From positions 62,001 through 126,000 of the forward strand of contig WGMX01000021.1 in assembly GCA_016124855.1 (NCBI GenBank): a stretch of DNA of 64,000 bases. The letters are read 5' to 3'. Below the pieces are notes generated by a model. It saw nothing but the letters and a program-made list of their open reading frames with translations. It was not told the origin of the DNA and did no database searches. The position numbers and the translations under genes were made by a program. Origin of the DNA: Anaerolineaceae bacterium. GTDB lineage: Bacteria > Chloroflexota > Anaerolineae > Aggregatilineales > Phototrophicaceae. The stretch's first letter is position 1; every line of letters begins with the position of its first letter. Positions 7,845-16,552 of the stretch are shown here, one piece after another.

Positions 7845-9211
7845 TAGTTAGCCTTCACCAATTCTGGATAGAGTGCGCGTTCGGCTAAATGACAGATGAT
7901 ATGACCGACCGCGATATGAGCTTCTTGTATGTATTGGGTGACAGTACTCGGCACTTTGATTGCCACTTCGGCGACATCAGCCATTTGGCCACCTTTTTCT
8001 CCGACAAAAGCAATCGTGTGGATTTCATGCTGACCAGCATATTGCAGCGCTCGCAGGCAGTTTTCCGAATTGCCGCTGGTACTGATGCCAATCACCACAT
8101 CTCCTGCTTTTCCGAGCGCCTGAACCTGTCGCTCAAAAATGCCCGCAAAGCCGAAGTCGTTAGCACTTGCCGTCAAGATAGATGAGTCGGTCGTCATTGC
8201 GATAGCGGGTAAGCCCGGTCGCAAAAAGTCTTGCGTCAGCACACTAACAAACTCGGCAGCAATATGCTGGCTATCGGCAGCGCTGCCACCATTACCACAC
8301 AGCAGAACTTTATTACCCTTCGCCAAACATTCAGCGACTAACAAAGCAGCTTGTTTAATCGCAGGTAGGCATTCGTCCGCCACACGCTTTTTGACCTCAG
8401 TGCTGTTCAGCATATGTTGGCGAATAGTGTCCTCTGCACTGGCAGGTAAGCTAACAGACGATGCGGCTGGCATGGTTGCGGTAGCGGATCGCTTGTCCAT
8501 CGACTTGAAAAAGGCTTCGGTTGCAGCCAACGTTTCAGGTGTACCAATATCGATAAATTCCGTTTCAACACAGAACCCGCCGATGCCACGCTGCACCCAC
8601 TCAGGAAACGTCTCACGCTCGATTGAAACGGCATGGTCAGTCGGAATACTTTCCAATAGCTTACGTGAGAACAGATAAATGCCCGCGTTAATCGCACCGG
8701 GAACGGCTAAACCCTGTTTCTCTTTAAAGGCTGTAATTTTGCCTTTTTTGTCTGTTTCAACCGTGCCAAAACGTCCGGCATCAGGCACACGCGTCAGCAG
8801 CAAAGAACCCTCGAAACCGGTGGCATAATGCCATTTCATAAAAGCGCTCAAATCCGCATTAACGTAGGAATCACCGTTTAGTGCAAGGCAGTTCTCACTT
8901 TTGACCAGTGACAATGCATTGCGAAGCGCGCCACCTGTTCCGAGCGGTTCGGTTTCAGTCGAATAAGCCAGTTCACACGAGCGGTATTGATTACCGAAAG
9001 CTTCTTCAATTTGTTCACTCTTATAACCCGTGCAAAGGATAATCCGCTTGATACCCGCGTCAATCAATTGGTCGAACAGATACGTCAAAAACGGACGACC
9101 CAAAACCGGAGCCATCACTTTGGGCTTATCAGCAAGGACACCACGCAGGCGTGTTCCAAGACCACCTGCAAGGATCATCGCATCGACACTTAGTGGGAGC
9201 GGCTGTGCCAT
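7844..9211 (-). CDS. Fused HddC-type guanylyltransferase and GmhA-type phosphoheptose isomerase
   Basis: 455 residues with two enzymes of the GDP-D-glycero-alpha-D-manno-heptose route. Residues about 8-240 are a sugar-1-phosphate nucleotidyltransferase (ILAGGLGTRLR, DKPKVMAPVLGRPFL, LNGDSYVN, INAGIYLF, DIGTPE). Residues about 262-455 are a SIS-domain sedoheptulose-7-phosphate isomerase (LCGNGGSAADSQHIAAEF, STSGNSEN, Gln429/His432-type zinc ligands). A Ser/Ala-rich linker joins them. The two activities are the last and first steps of the pathway. The start overlaps the hddA stop by 22 nt; an alternative internal start MILAGG is possible. The bisphosphate phosphatase GmhB is not in the window. 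Confidence 0.88.
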   Translation of the reverse strand: MAQPLPLSVDAMILAGGLGTRLRGVLADKPKVMAPVLGRPFLTYLFDQLIDAGIKRIILCTGYKSEQIEEAFGNQYRSCELAYSTETEPLGTGGALRNALSLVKSENCLALNGDSYVNADLSAFMKWHYATGFEGSLLLTRVPDAGRFGTVETDKKGKITAFKEKQGLAVPGAINAGIYLFSRKLLESIPTDHAVSIERETFPEWVQRGIGGFCVETEFIDIGTPETLAATEAFFKSMDKRSATATMPAASSVSLPASAEDTIRQHMLNSTEVKKRVADECLPAIKQAALLVAECLAKGNKVLLCGNGGSAADSQHIAAEFVSVLTQDFLRPGLPAIAMTTDSSILTASANDFGFAGIFERQVQALGKAGDVVIGISTSGNSENCLRALQYAGQHEIHTIAFVGEKGGQMADVAEVAIKVPSTVTQYIQEAHIAVGHIICHLAERALYPELVKAN

Positions 9212-10254
9212 GACTGAAGCCCTGTATTATCGAATGTTATGTCCATCAATTGACCACCTGCCGCTTCTAACGCTTTACGGACAGCATATTGACGATTTAC
9301 CTCGCAATACAGCAAAAGATAGCCACCACCGCCCGCGCCCAACAGCTTGCCGCCTAAAGCGCCATTTTGTAAGGCAAGTTCGTACAATTCATCTGCGATT
9401 GTTCCGCGAGAAACATCCGGATTCATGCGCTTTTTGTTGACGTAAGCTTCATTCAACATCCGTCCGAACTGGTCAAGATTGCCCTTTAGAAGCGCTTCTT
9501 TCATCTCAAAAACCATTTCATAAAGACGCTTCATGCCTTCCAAAGTTTCGAGGCGACCTTCCTTCGCAAATCGCACCTGATTGCTAATCAGTCCAAGATC
9601 AGAACGTGCCTTACCGGTGTAGCAAAGCAGCGTATGTTCCTCAAGATCACTAATAATATCGGATTCAACACGCAGTGAATTGACCACAACACGGTCAGCA
9701 TGGAACTCCATCAGATTAAAACCACCGAATGTGCAAGCATATTGATCCTGCTTACCACCGGCTATGCCGAGGTCAATGCGTTCAATCGTGTGGTTAAGTT
9801 CGGCTAAATCATAGCGGTTAATCATTTTGCCCGTATGCATGGCAACTGCGCCGAGGATAGCCGTAGTTAAGGCAGATGAACCGCCTAAGCCACTGCCCGG
9901 AGGCGCATCCGAACGGATGTCGAGTTCCATGCCTTGAGTCGCACCTAAACGTTTAATTGCCGCTTTGGCGAGATCAAGCACACCGTCATATACCGGCTCA
10001 TCTCCAAGGCTGTATTTGACCGAGTATCCCAGCGCCACCGAGTGAATATACACTTCTTGATCGACACGCGGGTAAAGACTGACATGAGCATAACGATTGA
10101 TGGTGCTGGAAAGCGTTGCACCACCGTGTTTTTCATACCAATGTGGCAAGTCCGTGCCACCACCGACAAAACTAATTCGCAAAGGGGCGCGAGAACGAAT
10201 AATTCCGCTTGATGTGCGTAATGAAGTTTCAGATAAAGTTGGTTGTGTCAACAT
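9190..10254 (-). CDS. hddA: D-glycero-alpha-D-manno-heptose 7-phosphate kinase (GHMP family)
   Basis: 354-residue GHMP kinase that forms D-glycero-alpha-D-manno-heptose 1,7-bisphosphate. Motifs: RAPLRISFVGGGTDLPHW (residues 22-39), the ATP loop PPGSGLGGSSALTT (about 107-120) and the C-terminal LLGAGGGGYLLLY. The HddA-type GGGTDLP signature and the neighbouring fused gmhA/hddC give the substrate. Start 10254 is chosen over 10284 because a perfect AAGGAGG lies 5 nt upstream. It overlaps the following fusion gene by 22 nt. Confidence 0.9.
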   Translation of the reverse strand: MLTQPTLSETSLRTSSGIIRSRAPLRISFVGGGTDLPHWYEKHGGATLSSTINRYAHVSLYPRVDQEVYIHSVALGYSVKYSLGDEPVYDGVLDLAKAAIKRLGATQGMELDIRSDAPPGSGLGGSSALTTAILGAVAMHTGKMINRYDLAELNHTIERIDLGIAGGKQDQYACTFGGFNLMEFHADRVVVNSLRVESDIISDLEEHTLLCYTGKARSDLGLISNQVRFAKEGRLETLEGMKRLYEMVFEMKEALLKGNLDQFGRMLNEAYVNKKRMNPDVSRGTIADELYELALQNGALGGKLLGAGGGGYLLLYCEVNRQYAVRKALEAAGGQLMDITFDNTGLQSWHSRSH

Positions 10255-10290
10255 AAAGACCTCCTTCAGTACCCCATATACCATTCAACG

Positions 10291-10327
10291 TGCAAAGACT
10301 TGCATCCAACTAAAAAGGATGCAAGTC
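10291..10327 (-). terminator. Perfect 11-bp hairpin between GT4 and hddA
   Basis: GACTTGCATCC (10297-10307) and GGATGCAAGTC (10317-10327) pair fully around a 9-nt loop. On the minus strand it lies 18 nt after the stop of the upstream glycosyltransferase and is followed by only TTT, so it may reduce rather than end read-through into hddA, or stabilise the mRNA end. Confidence 0.55.
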
Positions 10328-10344
10328 GTTATTATGAGATTGAA

Positions 10345-11529
10345 TTAGCCGTAGATTTGGTCGAGAGGTAAACAGGCGCGACGGTAGTCGTATTTTTGTT
10401 CAGCCGTTTCACGACCATGTTGTGTCAACTGGTCGTTTAACGTTGAGTCAGTCAGCAGTCGTACCGATTGATCAGCAAATTCTTCAGGCGAGTCAGCGAT
10501 CAAAATATCATAACCGTCGGTGACATGAATACCTTCGCAGCCAACAGCAGTGGTTACCATCGGCAGGCCTTGAGCGAAGGCATTCAAAATTTTGACCCGC
10601 ATTCCCCCGCCCGCCCGCAGAGGCACAATCATCATGCTGGAATCCTGCAAATAAGGCAAAGGATCATCGACATAGCCAGTGACCTTTAATGAGGAATCCG
10701 TCTGCTCACGATCCTTGATGTCTTGCGGTGGGCGTGCGCCAATCAAGGTACAACGGACATCAGGCACTTTTTGTTTGATAAGCGGGTAGATTTGATCCAA
10801 AAACCAGCGAATACCATCAATATTGGCAGGCCAATACATTGTGCCGATATGGACAATATGTGGTGATGACGGCGCGCGATGGATAAACGGCTGTTTATCA
10901 ATATCAATGGCAATGGGCAGCACGATAATATCAGGGTTTGCGCCAGCCTCAATCAACGACTGCTTGTCTTCATCACTGACGGCGGTCACCGCATCAAACG
11001 TGCGACACATATCGCCTTCGTATTTTTTGAGCAACCGCCAATCCCGCAACAGCAAATACTTCATCGGATTAGTCAGCGGCAGGGTTGATGCCATCCGTTT
11101 GTAAAGGATCCACAGGGCATTGTGCAAATCCAATACCTTATGACTTTTGGCAAACGGCAGCGCATATTGACCCATATTCAACTGGTCAGCATGAACCACA
11201 TCAAAGTCAGTAGTTGCCGCTAATTCTTGCAAGGCAGCACGCATCTCAGGACGCTCATCCCGCAGCATCATCCACGGTTGATTGGTGAGCAGGCTCTTAG
11301 CTAAAAAGACCAAGTCCCTTAGCGGAGAGCGCTTGATCGGAACCGTAATCACCTTTTCACATAAGGTTTTGAGATGCTCAATATATTCTGGCTTATCCGT
11401 ATCACGCACGAATGATACCAGCGTAACCTGATGTTTTTGCACTAAATACTTGAGTACGTGATAGGTTTTTACTTTTGGACCGCTGTCCGGCGGATACGGC
11501 AATACCTGTGTCAGCAGCAAAACACGCAT
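10345..11529 (-). CDS. Glycosyltransferase, GT4 family
   Basis: 394-residue GT-B enzyme. The N-terminus MRVLLLTQVLPYPPDSGPKVK is typical of EPS glycosyltransferases. The C-terminal half has VHIGTMYWPANIDGIRWF, TLIGARPP, VTGYVDDPLPYLQDSSMMIVPLRAGGGMRVKILNAFAQGLPMVTT and GCEGI, the donor-site architecture. It starts 1 nt past the stop of the FAD oxidoreductase and is therefore in the same operon. It probably adds a sugar to the growing repeat unit; specificity is unknown. Confidence 0.9.
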   Translation of the reverse strand: MRVLLLTQVLPYPPDSGPKVKTYHVLKYLVQKHQVTLVSFVRDTDKPEYIEHLKTLCEKVITVPIKRSPLRDLVFLAKSLLTNQPWMMLRDERPEMRAALQELAATTDFDVVHADQLNMGQYALPFAKSHKVLDLHNALWILYKRMASTLPLTNPMKYLLLRDWRLLKKYEGDMCRTFDAVTAVSDEDKQSLIEAGANPDIIVLPIAIDIDKQPFIHRAPSSPHIVHIGTMYWPANIDGIRWFLDQIYPLIKQKVPDVRCTLIGARPPQDIKDREQTDSSLKVTGYVDDPLPYLQDSSMMIVPLRAGGGMRVKILNAFAQGLPMVTTAVGCEGIHVTDGYDILIADSPEEFADQSVRLLTDSTLNDQLTQHGRETAEQKYDYRRACLPLDQIYG

Positions 11530-11530
11530 G

Positions 11531-12841
11531 TTATACCGCCATCGAGATCGGTTGAGTGGTCAGCATCCGCTCTGCGACCTCCCGTGCGTGTACAATCACC
11601 GCTTCGCTGGTAGACAAGTAAGGGTAAACCTGTGCGGTATTTGCCAAATACAAACCCGCATAAGGCGTTTGAATATCCAATTTATTTTGCAGCATATTTA
11701 CCATGTGGATAGGTTCAGCATAGCGTGAACGGCTGACCGCGAAATGAATAATCTGGTCTTTAGAAAACGTAGGGAAGATTTTCTTCAAGTGTACGAACCA
11801 TGCTTCAGCTATATCACCATCAGATACACCCATCCAGTCGTTATCCGGCGCGGTATAACGCGGCAGATAAACAATATAATGACCGGGTTTTTCTGAATGA
11901 GGCGTTTGAATAATTGTAGCAAACGGATAGGTTGGATCCGTTAAATTCAACGTCCAAAAATTTGATAAGGGTCTATCCAGCACTATTACCGGACAAATTA
12001 ACCCCAAATATTTCGATTTCTCGAGACGGGCACGGTATTCCAGATATGGGGCAGGTAGTAATCGGGCAAAAATGGGTGTTGCAATCGCAGCCACTAAAGC
12101 ATCATATTCAAATGTTCCGGTTGATGTGCGAACCCGTTGAAATTGTCCATTCTGAACTTCAATTTCACGGACACGCATGTCATATTTAATTTCACCGCCT
12201 AATTGGATAAAGGCATCTGCCAGTGCCTGAATCAGCGAGAAATGTCCACGCTTCAGATAACCGATTGTGCCGGAAAGCTGCGGAACTTGTCGGACAGTTG
12301 ACATGCGGTTTAGCCATGCCCAAACGTATGTCGCCGAAACATTATCATAAACACCATCAAACTTGGCTTCTAGTAAAGGACGCCAAATCCGTTCAAAGGC
12401 TTCGACGCCACCGATCCGCACAAGCCAGTCTTTTGCAGTTAGCTTATCCAATTCATGTAAATTTGAAGTCGTGCGGGTTAACAAAATCATTCGCCCCAGA
12501 CGCAGCCGGTCGCGCAAGCCAAGCATTGAAAACGAAACAAAATCAAGAATGTTGCTCATAGGATAAATGGAATCGTTATTCACGAAGCCTGCGCGCGCAT
12601 TCTGAAAAATCAGATCATCTTCTAAACCCAGTTTGGCACAAAGTTCACGCAAGGTTGTATCCGTTGGCATCAGGGCATGTTGATAACGTGGAACAACCAA
12701 CCCGTCATCAAATTCTAGTTGATCGTTCAATCCGCCAAGATGTGTGCCCTGTTCCAAAATAGTGACTTGATGGTTCGCTTGGCTCAAATTATAGGCCAGC
12801 GCAACACCCATCAAACCACCGCCAATAACACCTATGCGCAT
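11531..12841 (-). CDS. FAD-dependent amine-oxidase-like oxidoreductase of the EPS cluster
   Basis: 436 residues. The N-terminal dinucleotide-binding motif GVIGGGLMGVALAYNLSQ with a downstream acidic residue (TILEQG) and the GGL segment mark the amine oxidase/protoporphyrinogen oxidase/UDP-galactopyranose mutase-like superfamily. A second FAD motif (GLYLANTAQVYPYLSTSEAV) ends the protein. Such genes are frequent in polysaccharide loci, where they may oxidise or isomerise a sugar or lipid intermediate, but the substrate cannot be assigned. It lies 2 nt after the EamA-like gene and 1 nt before a glycosyltransferase. Confidence 0.8.
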   Translation of the reverse strand: MRIGVIGGGLMGVALAYNLSQANHQVTILEQGTHLGGLNDQLEFDDGLVVPRYQHALMPTDTTLRELCAKLGLEDDLIFQNARAGFVNNDSIYPMSNILDFVSFSMLGLRDRLRLGRMILLTRTTSNLHELDKLTAKDWLVRIGGVEAFERIWRPLLEAKFDGVYDNVSATYVWAWLNRMSTVRQVPQLSGTIGYLKRGHFSLIQALADAFIQLGGEIKYDMRVREIEVQNGQFQRVRTSTGTFEYDALVAAIATPIFARLLPAPYLEYRARLEKSKYLGLICPVIVLDRPLSNFWTLNLTDPTYPFATIIQTPHSEKPGHYIVYLPRYTAPDNDWMGVSDGDIAEAWFVHLKKIFPTFSKDQIIHFAVSRSRYAEPIHMVNMLQNKLDIQTPYAGLYLANTAQVYPYLSTSEAVIVHAREVAERMLTTQPISMAV

Positions 12842-12843
12842 AA

Positions 12844-13287
12844 CTAGCTCTTTTTCTGCTCACTACGTGCAACAATCCACACGCCCGCGATAACAACCGC
12901 GAAGCCTAGCACACGAGGGAGTGTTACCTGATCTTTAAAAAGAAGTGCGCCGCCCACGAGGACGACTAAGTAGGTAAGGCTAAGGAATGGGTAAGCAAAG
13001 CTGAGATCGGCCTTTGCCAGTGCAAATAGCCACAACAACGTACTTATGCCAAAGATAGCAATCCCCACAATCAACAGTGGATTGGTCGCCATGTGTATAA
13101 AGGTGTCGACCGAAAGTTGCAATTTACCATAAGACTGAACAACGCTGTTCATACCTGCTTTCAGCATTAGCTGACCAACAGCGCCAAACGCCACACTACC
13201 AAGCACCATCCCTAAGGATTGCATATTAGCATTAGGCGTGGATTTAGTTTCTTCAGGCGGTAAAGGTGTAGATTTGGAAACAGACAT
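12844..13287 (-). CDS. EamA/SMR-like small membrane transporter (ArnE/ArnF type)
   Basis: 147 residues with a hydrophilic N-terminal 25, then four hydrophobic helices with the internal pattern of EamA half-units (GQLMLKAGMNS, LLWLFALAKADLSFAYPFLSLTYLVVLVGGALLF, VLGFAVVIAGVWIV). In polysaccharide clusters such proteins flip polyprenyl-phosphate-linked monosaccharides; that role is an inference here. The locus shows no obvious Wzx flippase, so this could fill part of that function. It ends 2 nt before the oxidoreductase start. Confidence 0.75.
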   Translation of the reverse strand: MSVSKSTPLPPEETKSTPNANMQSLGMVLGSVAFGAVGQLMLKAGMNSVVQSYGKLQLSVDTFIHMATNPLLIVGIAIFGISTLLWLFALAKADLSFAYPFLSLTYLVVLVGGALLFKDQVTLPRVLGFAVVIAGVWIVARSEQKKS

Positions 13288-13321
13288 ATCAAATGAATCC
13301 CGATTACTGAGTTAAGCAATA

Positions 13322-13416
13322 TAAGGGCAACAATACGCTAATGCCCTTACATCAACCTTTCGAAAATAAATCGTATTGGATAGAGGAAAAGTTCAGGGGC
13401 ATTGGAATATGCCCCT
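13322..13416 (-). terminator. Two hairpins downstream of the BNR protein gene
   Basis: AGGGGCAT/ATGCCCCT (13395-13402 with 13409-13416) and TAAGGGCA/TGCCCTTA (13322-13329 with 13342-13349) both form perfect 8-bp stems. They occupy the 139-nt gap between the BNR protein stop and the EamA-like start on the minus strand. T tracts are short, so partial termination or mRNA processing is likely rather than a full stop. Confidence 0.5.
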
Positions 13417-13426
13417 CGTGAAAAGT

Positions 13427-14971
13427 TCAGCGCCGCAAACGAAGCAGGATGACAATTGCGCCGCAGAATAGCGCAGAAATAAACATACCGCTCAAAAAGG
13501 TTTGGGAGGCATAATTGTCTACCGTTGTAATGGTCAAGCTTGATCGAACACCTTCCAAAGTCGGGAACGGCGTAGTAGTAGGTTCATGGTAGATAAATAC
13601 AGTTGCCGTTGGCATCGGCGTAAAGGTTGGCTTAAACGCACGAGTCGGTTCGGGAACGATATTTCCCGGAAGATAACTGTAATAAACTTTCAATACACAC
13701 GTATTGCAGTCTGAGTTTGGAATAATGCCACGATTGAACCATGTAAGATGAATATCATTGGCTGGGCCTACAACTGCTTCCGGCCATTCCGGGCGCTCAC
13801 TGGCGTTATAGTAAATACGCTGCGGGTCAATCCAATATTTCGAAGATGGTACATAGGTAATATCATAGAGTTGCTCGGTGCGTTCAATCTCTAGGTTACT
13901 CTGCCCTACCGCAAACAAATGGATTACACCCAGCCGATCAGTGATTAATTCAAAGTGATCTAACGTACTCTTCGAGGCGACACGCGCATATATTCCGGGT
14001 ACAGGTTCTGGATCGGTCCATGTTATGCCCAGATCAGAAGAAATTTGATAGTAGATATGACGGTCTTGATCGCTATCATAACGCCAAACCATCATTATGG
14101 TGCCGTCACGCAGCTCCGTCAAAGTACCTTGAATAGGCTTACGATCTGGTAAGTTGCCTCCATCCAGAATGCTTGGTTTAGACCATGTCAAACCGTGATC
14201 ATCCGAATACGACATACGCACATCTTGAGGGGCTCCGCCACCCGTGTACCAATCCTTACCTTCATCCCATGTAATGTATAACCTACCGGAGTTACCCTCC
14301 TGAATTTTGGGTCGGTCAGAACCACTTTCCGTCTCGAGCGAGATAGGCACAACATCCGTCCACGTTTTACCACCATCAGTAGAACGGCGATAAAACAAAT
14401 CAAAGCACAAAAAACACTTTGCGCCCTCGGCAAATACTTCTTGGTTTTCCCTAACCGGAAACTTACTCCGTTCGCTGAGGACGAGATGCAAAGTATCGTA
14501 TCGATCCGCGATCATATCGAGGTAGTAACCATCCGTTCCAACCTGATTAGGCGCAGACCAATTTGCGGCATTTAATGCACCAAAAACTGGCGCACTAGAT
14601 ACATCATGATCCCCTTGTAGACGGTAAGCAACATGCAGCATGCCATCGCTGGTTACAGTAATGGCGTTTCGTATGGTCAAGCCGCCATCACCCGTATATA
14701 TAGCATCATAAGGGGCTGTCCACGTACCGTCATTCCGTTTCATCATATACTTAAACAGGTCGTGTGCTGCTCCGTCAGCACCGGTAAATCCACCATACCA
14801 GCCGATATGGAGATTATTCTCCGAGTCGAGCGTTATTGACTCCCACCAACCATCACCCAAATACTTTGCGGGTGTCCAACTTTGTGGCGCCGCGGCGTCC
14901 TGTCCCATTACAGGAACCGAGGTGACAGCTATCAAAGCAAGGAAAAATATCGCCAGCCATTTACTTAACAT
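13427..14971 (-). CDS. Secreted sialidase-fold (BNR/Asp-box) protein with C-terminal membrane anchor
   Basis: 514 residues. A signal peptide (about 1-23, FFLALIAVTSVPVMGQ) is followed by a beta-propeller with three Asp boxes (STDGGKTWTD, SDDHGLTWSK, SSDLGITWTD). A Pro/Thr-rich linker (about 450-480) leads to a final membrane helix ending LLRLRR. The fold is that of exo-sialidases and related glycoside-binding proteins, but I cannot confirm the catalytic Arg triad, so it may bind or trim the exopolysaccharide at the cell surface. It sits in the EPS operon between the polymerase and EamA-like genes. Confidence 0.78.
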   Translation of the reverse strand: MLSKWLAIFFLALIAVTSVPVMGQDAAAPQSWTPAKYLGDGWWESITLDSENNLHIGWYGGFTGADGAAHDLFKYMMKRNDGTWTAPYDAIYTGDGGLTIRNAITVTSDGMLHVAYRLQGDHDVSSAPVFGALNAANWSAPNQVGTDGYYLDMIADRYDTLHLVLSERSKFPVRENQEVFAEGAKCFLCFDLFYRRSTDGGKTWTDVVPISLETESGSDRPKIQEGNSGRLYITWDEGKDWYTGGGAPQDVRMSYSDDHGLTWSKPSILDGGNLPDRKPIQGTLTELRDGTIMMVWRYDSDQDRHIYYQISSDLGITWTDPEPVPGIYARVASKSTLDHFELITDRLGVIHLFAVGQSNLEIERTEQLYDITYVPSSKYWIDPQRIYYNASERPEWPEAVVGPANDIHLTWFNRGIIPNSDCNTCVLKVYYSYLPGNIVPEPTRAFKPTFTPMPTATVFIYHEPTTTPFPTLEGVRSSLTITTVDNYASQTFLSGMFISALFCGAIVILLRLRR

Positions 14972-14995
14972 TAGATTTGCTCTGGATCATTTATG

Positions 14996-16516
14996 CTAAT
15001 CAGTACCGGATAATTCAAGTGCAGGAACAAGTGCCCGTTCTACAGGTTTTTCCTGCTCTTGCGGGTTGAGATTCGGGGCGAAGTGATACAAAGCAATTGA
15101 AATGCCTGAGATCATCCACGCCCAGATTGTATAGTCGATACCTGTAAGCGATTGTGTATAGGGAAATGGTGTAATCCAATCTCCCAGCATCATCGCAACC
15201 AAAATAGCGGGGTAACAAGCAATTAACGAATACTTGAGCGCCCTAAGGAATGGATCGTCAAACCGTTTAAAGAACAGCTTCAATAGCATCCAACCTTGGC
15301 CACCCCACATGAGTACCCATAGCGCAAAGCCTACCACACCAGTTTGGGCAATAATATCGATATAGTTATTGTGCGAAAGGTCGGCAGTACCAACAGAACC
15401 ATCGTAATAACCATAAACTTCGAAATAATACTCGTATCCGGCAGGTCCCGCGCCAAACAAAAAATGTTTGGCAACGACATCAAATGCGCGGGCCCAAGCC
15501 GTCGAACGTGTACCGCCCGATTCATCCTGCTCCTTACCGAAGGTGTGATTAATAAAATCTGCGTTCAACACCCCCCACGCAACGACACAAAGAAGAGCAA
15601 AAATCAACAGTTTGCGCGAATAAAATGTGAGTAATACCGCAATAACAACTACAACTGGAAACCACCCGCTTAACCACGTTATCCCTAACCCTAAGGTAAT
15701 CTGTGCCCACATTAGAACCCCAATCAGTAAAAGCAATCGCATATACCAACGTAGGTTTGTGTTAAATAAAGCCTGACCAAGGGCGAGTGCAACGAACCAT
15801 GTTGGAAACTGTCCTTTACCATTTAAAGGCGGTGGAGTATCTCCGACAGTTAAACGCATGGTCGCCATATACAGGCCAAACCCAATAAACCACCACGTAA
15901 ACGTTCGGAATGCACTCTTGGTGCGAAACGCATTTGCAAAAAGTACTAACGTCACCGGAGAAATAATGAGGACCAGACCTGTCATCAACCGGACAAGCGA
16001 TTTTTGGGCGAAAACATAACTCGCTTTTTCTTCTGCGTATGCACCGCTCCATACAAAAGCAATGATGACAACAATGCAAAAAAGGGCAATTGGCCAGTTC
16101 GGCAAAGCAGTTTGTATTTTAAAATTACGATCCACGATGGCTTTCTTAAACAGCCAGACAACCATCCACATCATGAGAGCAAGGAATGTGAATGTCAACT
16201 TGGTACCTGTACCCGTGCTGATGCCGTCGTTAACCAGTGTTGACAATATAAATATGACTAGCGCTGTCGCCTGCATATTCCGATACATAAATATCGAAAT
16301 AGTCAGACCGAACATAAGCAAAATGAGAATTACGGACTTGAAGATACTGTTGAAGTTATAAAAATCAATATCACGACTGAGGATAGCGGTTAAGGCCGAA
16401 AAACCGAAACAAGCTCCAATCAGCATCACTCGTAACGTGATATTGTAATAACGATCAAATAGCCAGTAGCGAATCCAACCGAGAAAGGAGAATCGCTGTA
16501 ATACTGCGGAAAACAT
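14996..16516 (-). CDS. Wzy-like O-antigen polymerase/ligase family membrane protein
   Basis: 506-residue polytopic protein with about twelve hydrophobic segments and the Wzy_C/O-antigen ligase pattern: a large loop with GTRSTAWARAFDVVAKHFLFGAGPAGYEYYFE and ADLSHNNYIDIIAQTGVVGFALWVLM. It most likely polymerises lipid-linked repeat units at the outer face of the membrane. An AAGGA ribosome site sits 6 nt before the ATG. It follows the chain-length regulator/kinase gene after a 36-nt gap, the usual Wzz-Wzy pairing. A second family member with TPR repeats is at 26674. Confidence 0.88.
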   Translation of the reverse strand: MFSAVLQRFSFLGWIRYWLFDRYYNITLRVMLIGACFGFSALTAILSRDIDFYNFNSIFKSVILILLMFGLTISIFMYRNMQATALVIFILSTLVNDGISTGTGTKLTFTFLALMMWMVVWLFKKAIVDRNFKIQTALPNWPIALFCIVVIIAFVWSGAYAEEKASYVFAQKSLVRLMTGLVLIISPVTLVLFANAFRTKSAFRTFTWWFIGFGLYMATMRLTVGDTPPPLNGKGQFPTWFVALALGQALFNTNLRWYMRLLLLIGVLMWAQITLGLGITWLSGWFPVVVVIAVLLTFYSRKLLIFALLCVVAWGVLNADFINHTFGKEQDESGGTRSTAWARAFDVVAKHFLFGAGPAGYEYYFEVYGYYDGSVGTADLSHNNYIDIIAQTGVVGFALWVLMWGGQGWMLLKLFFKRFDDPFLRALKYSLIACYPAILVAMMLGDWITPFPYTQSLTGIDYTIWAWMISGISIALYHFAPNLNPQEQEKPVERALVPALELSGTD

Positions 16517-16552
16517 AGATTGTCCTTCTAAAACATCTGCATTGGGCGATTT

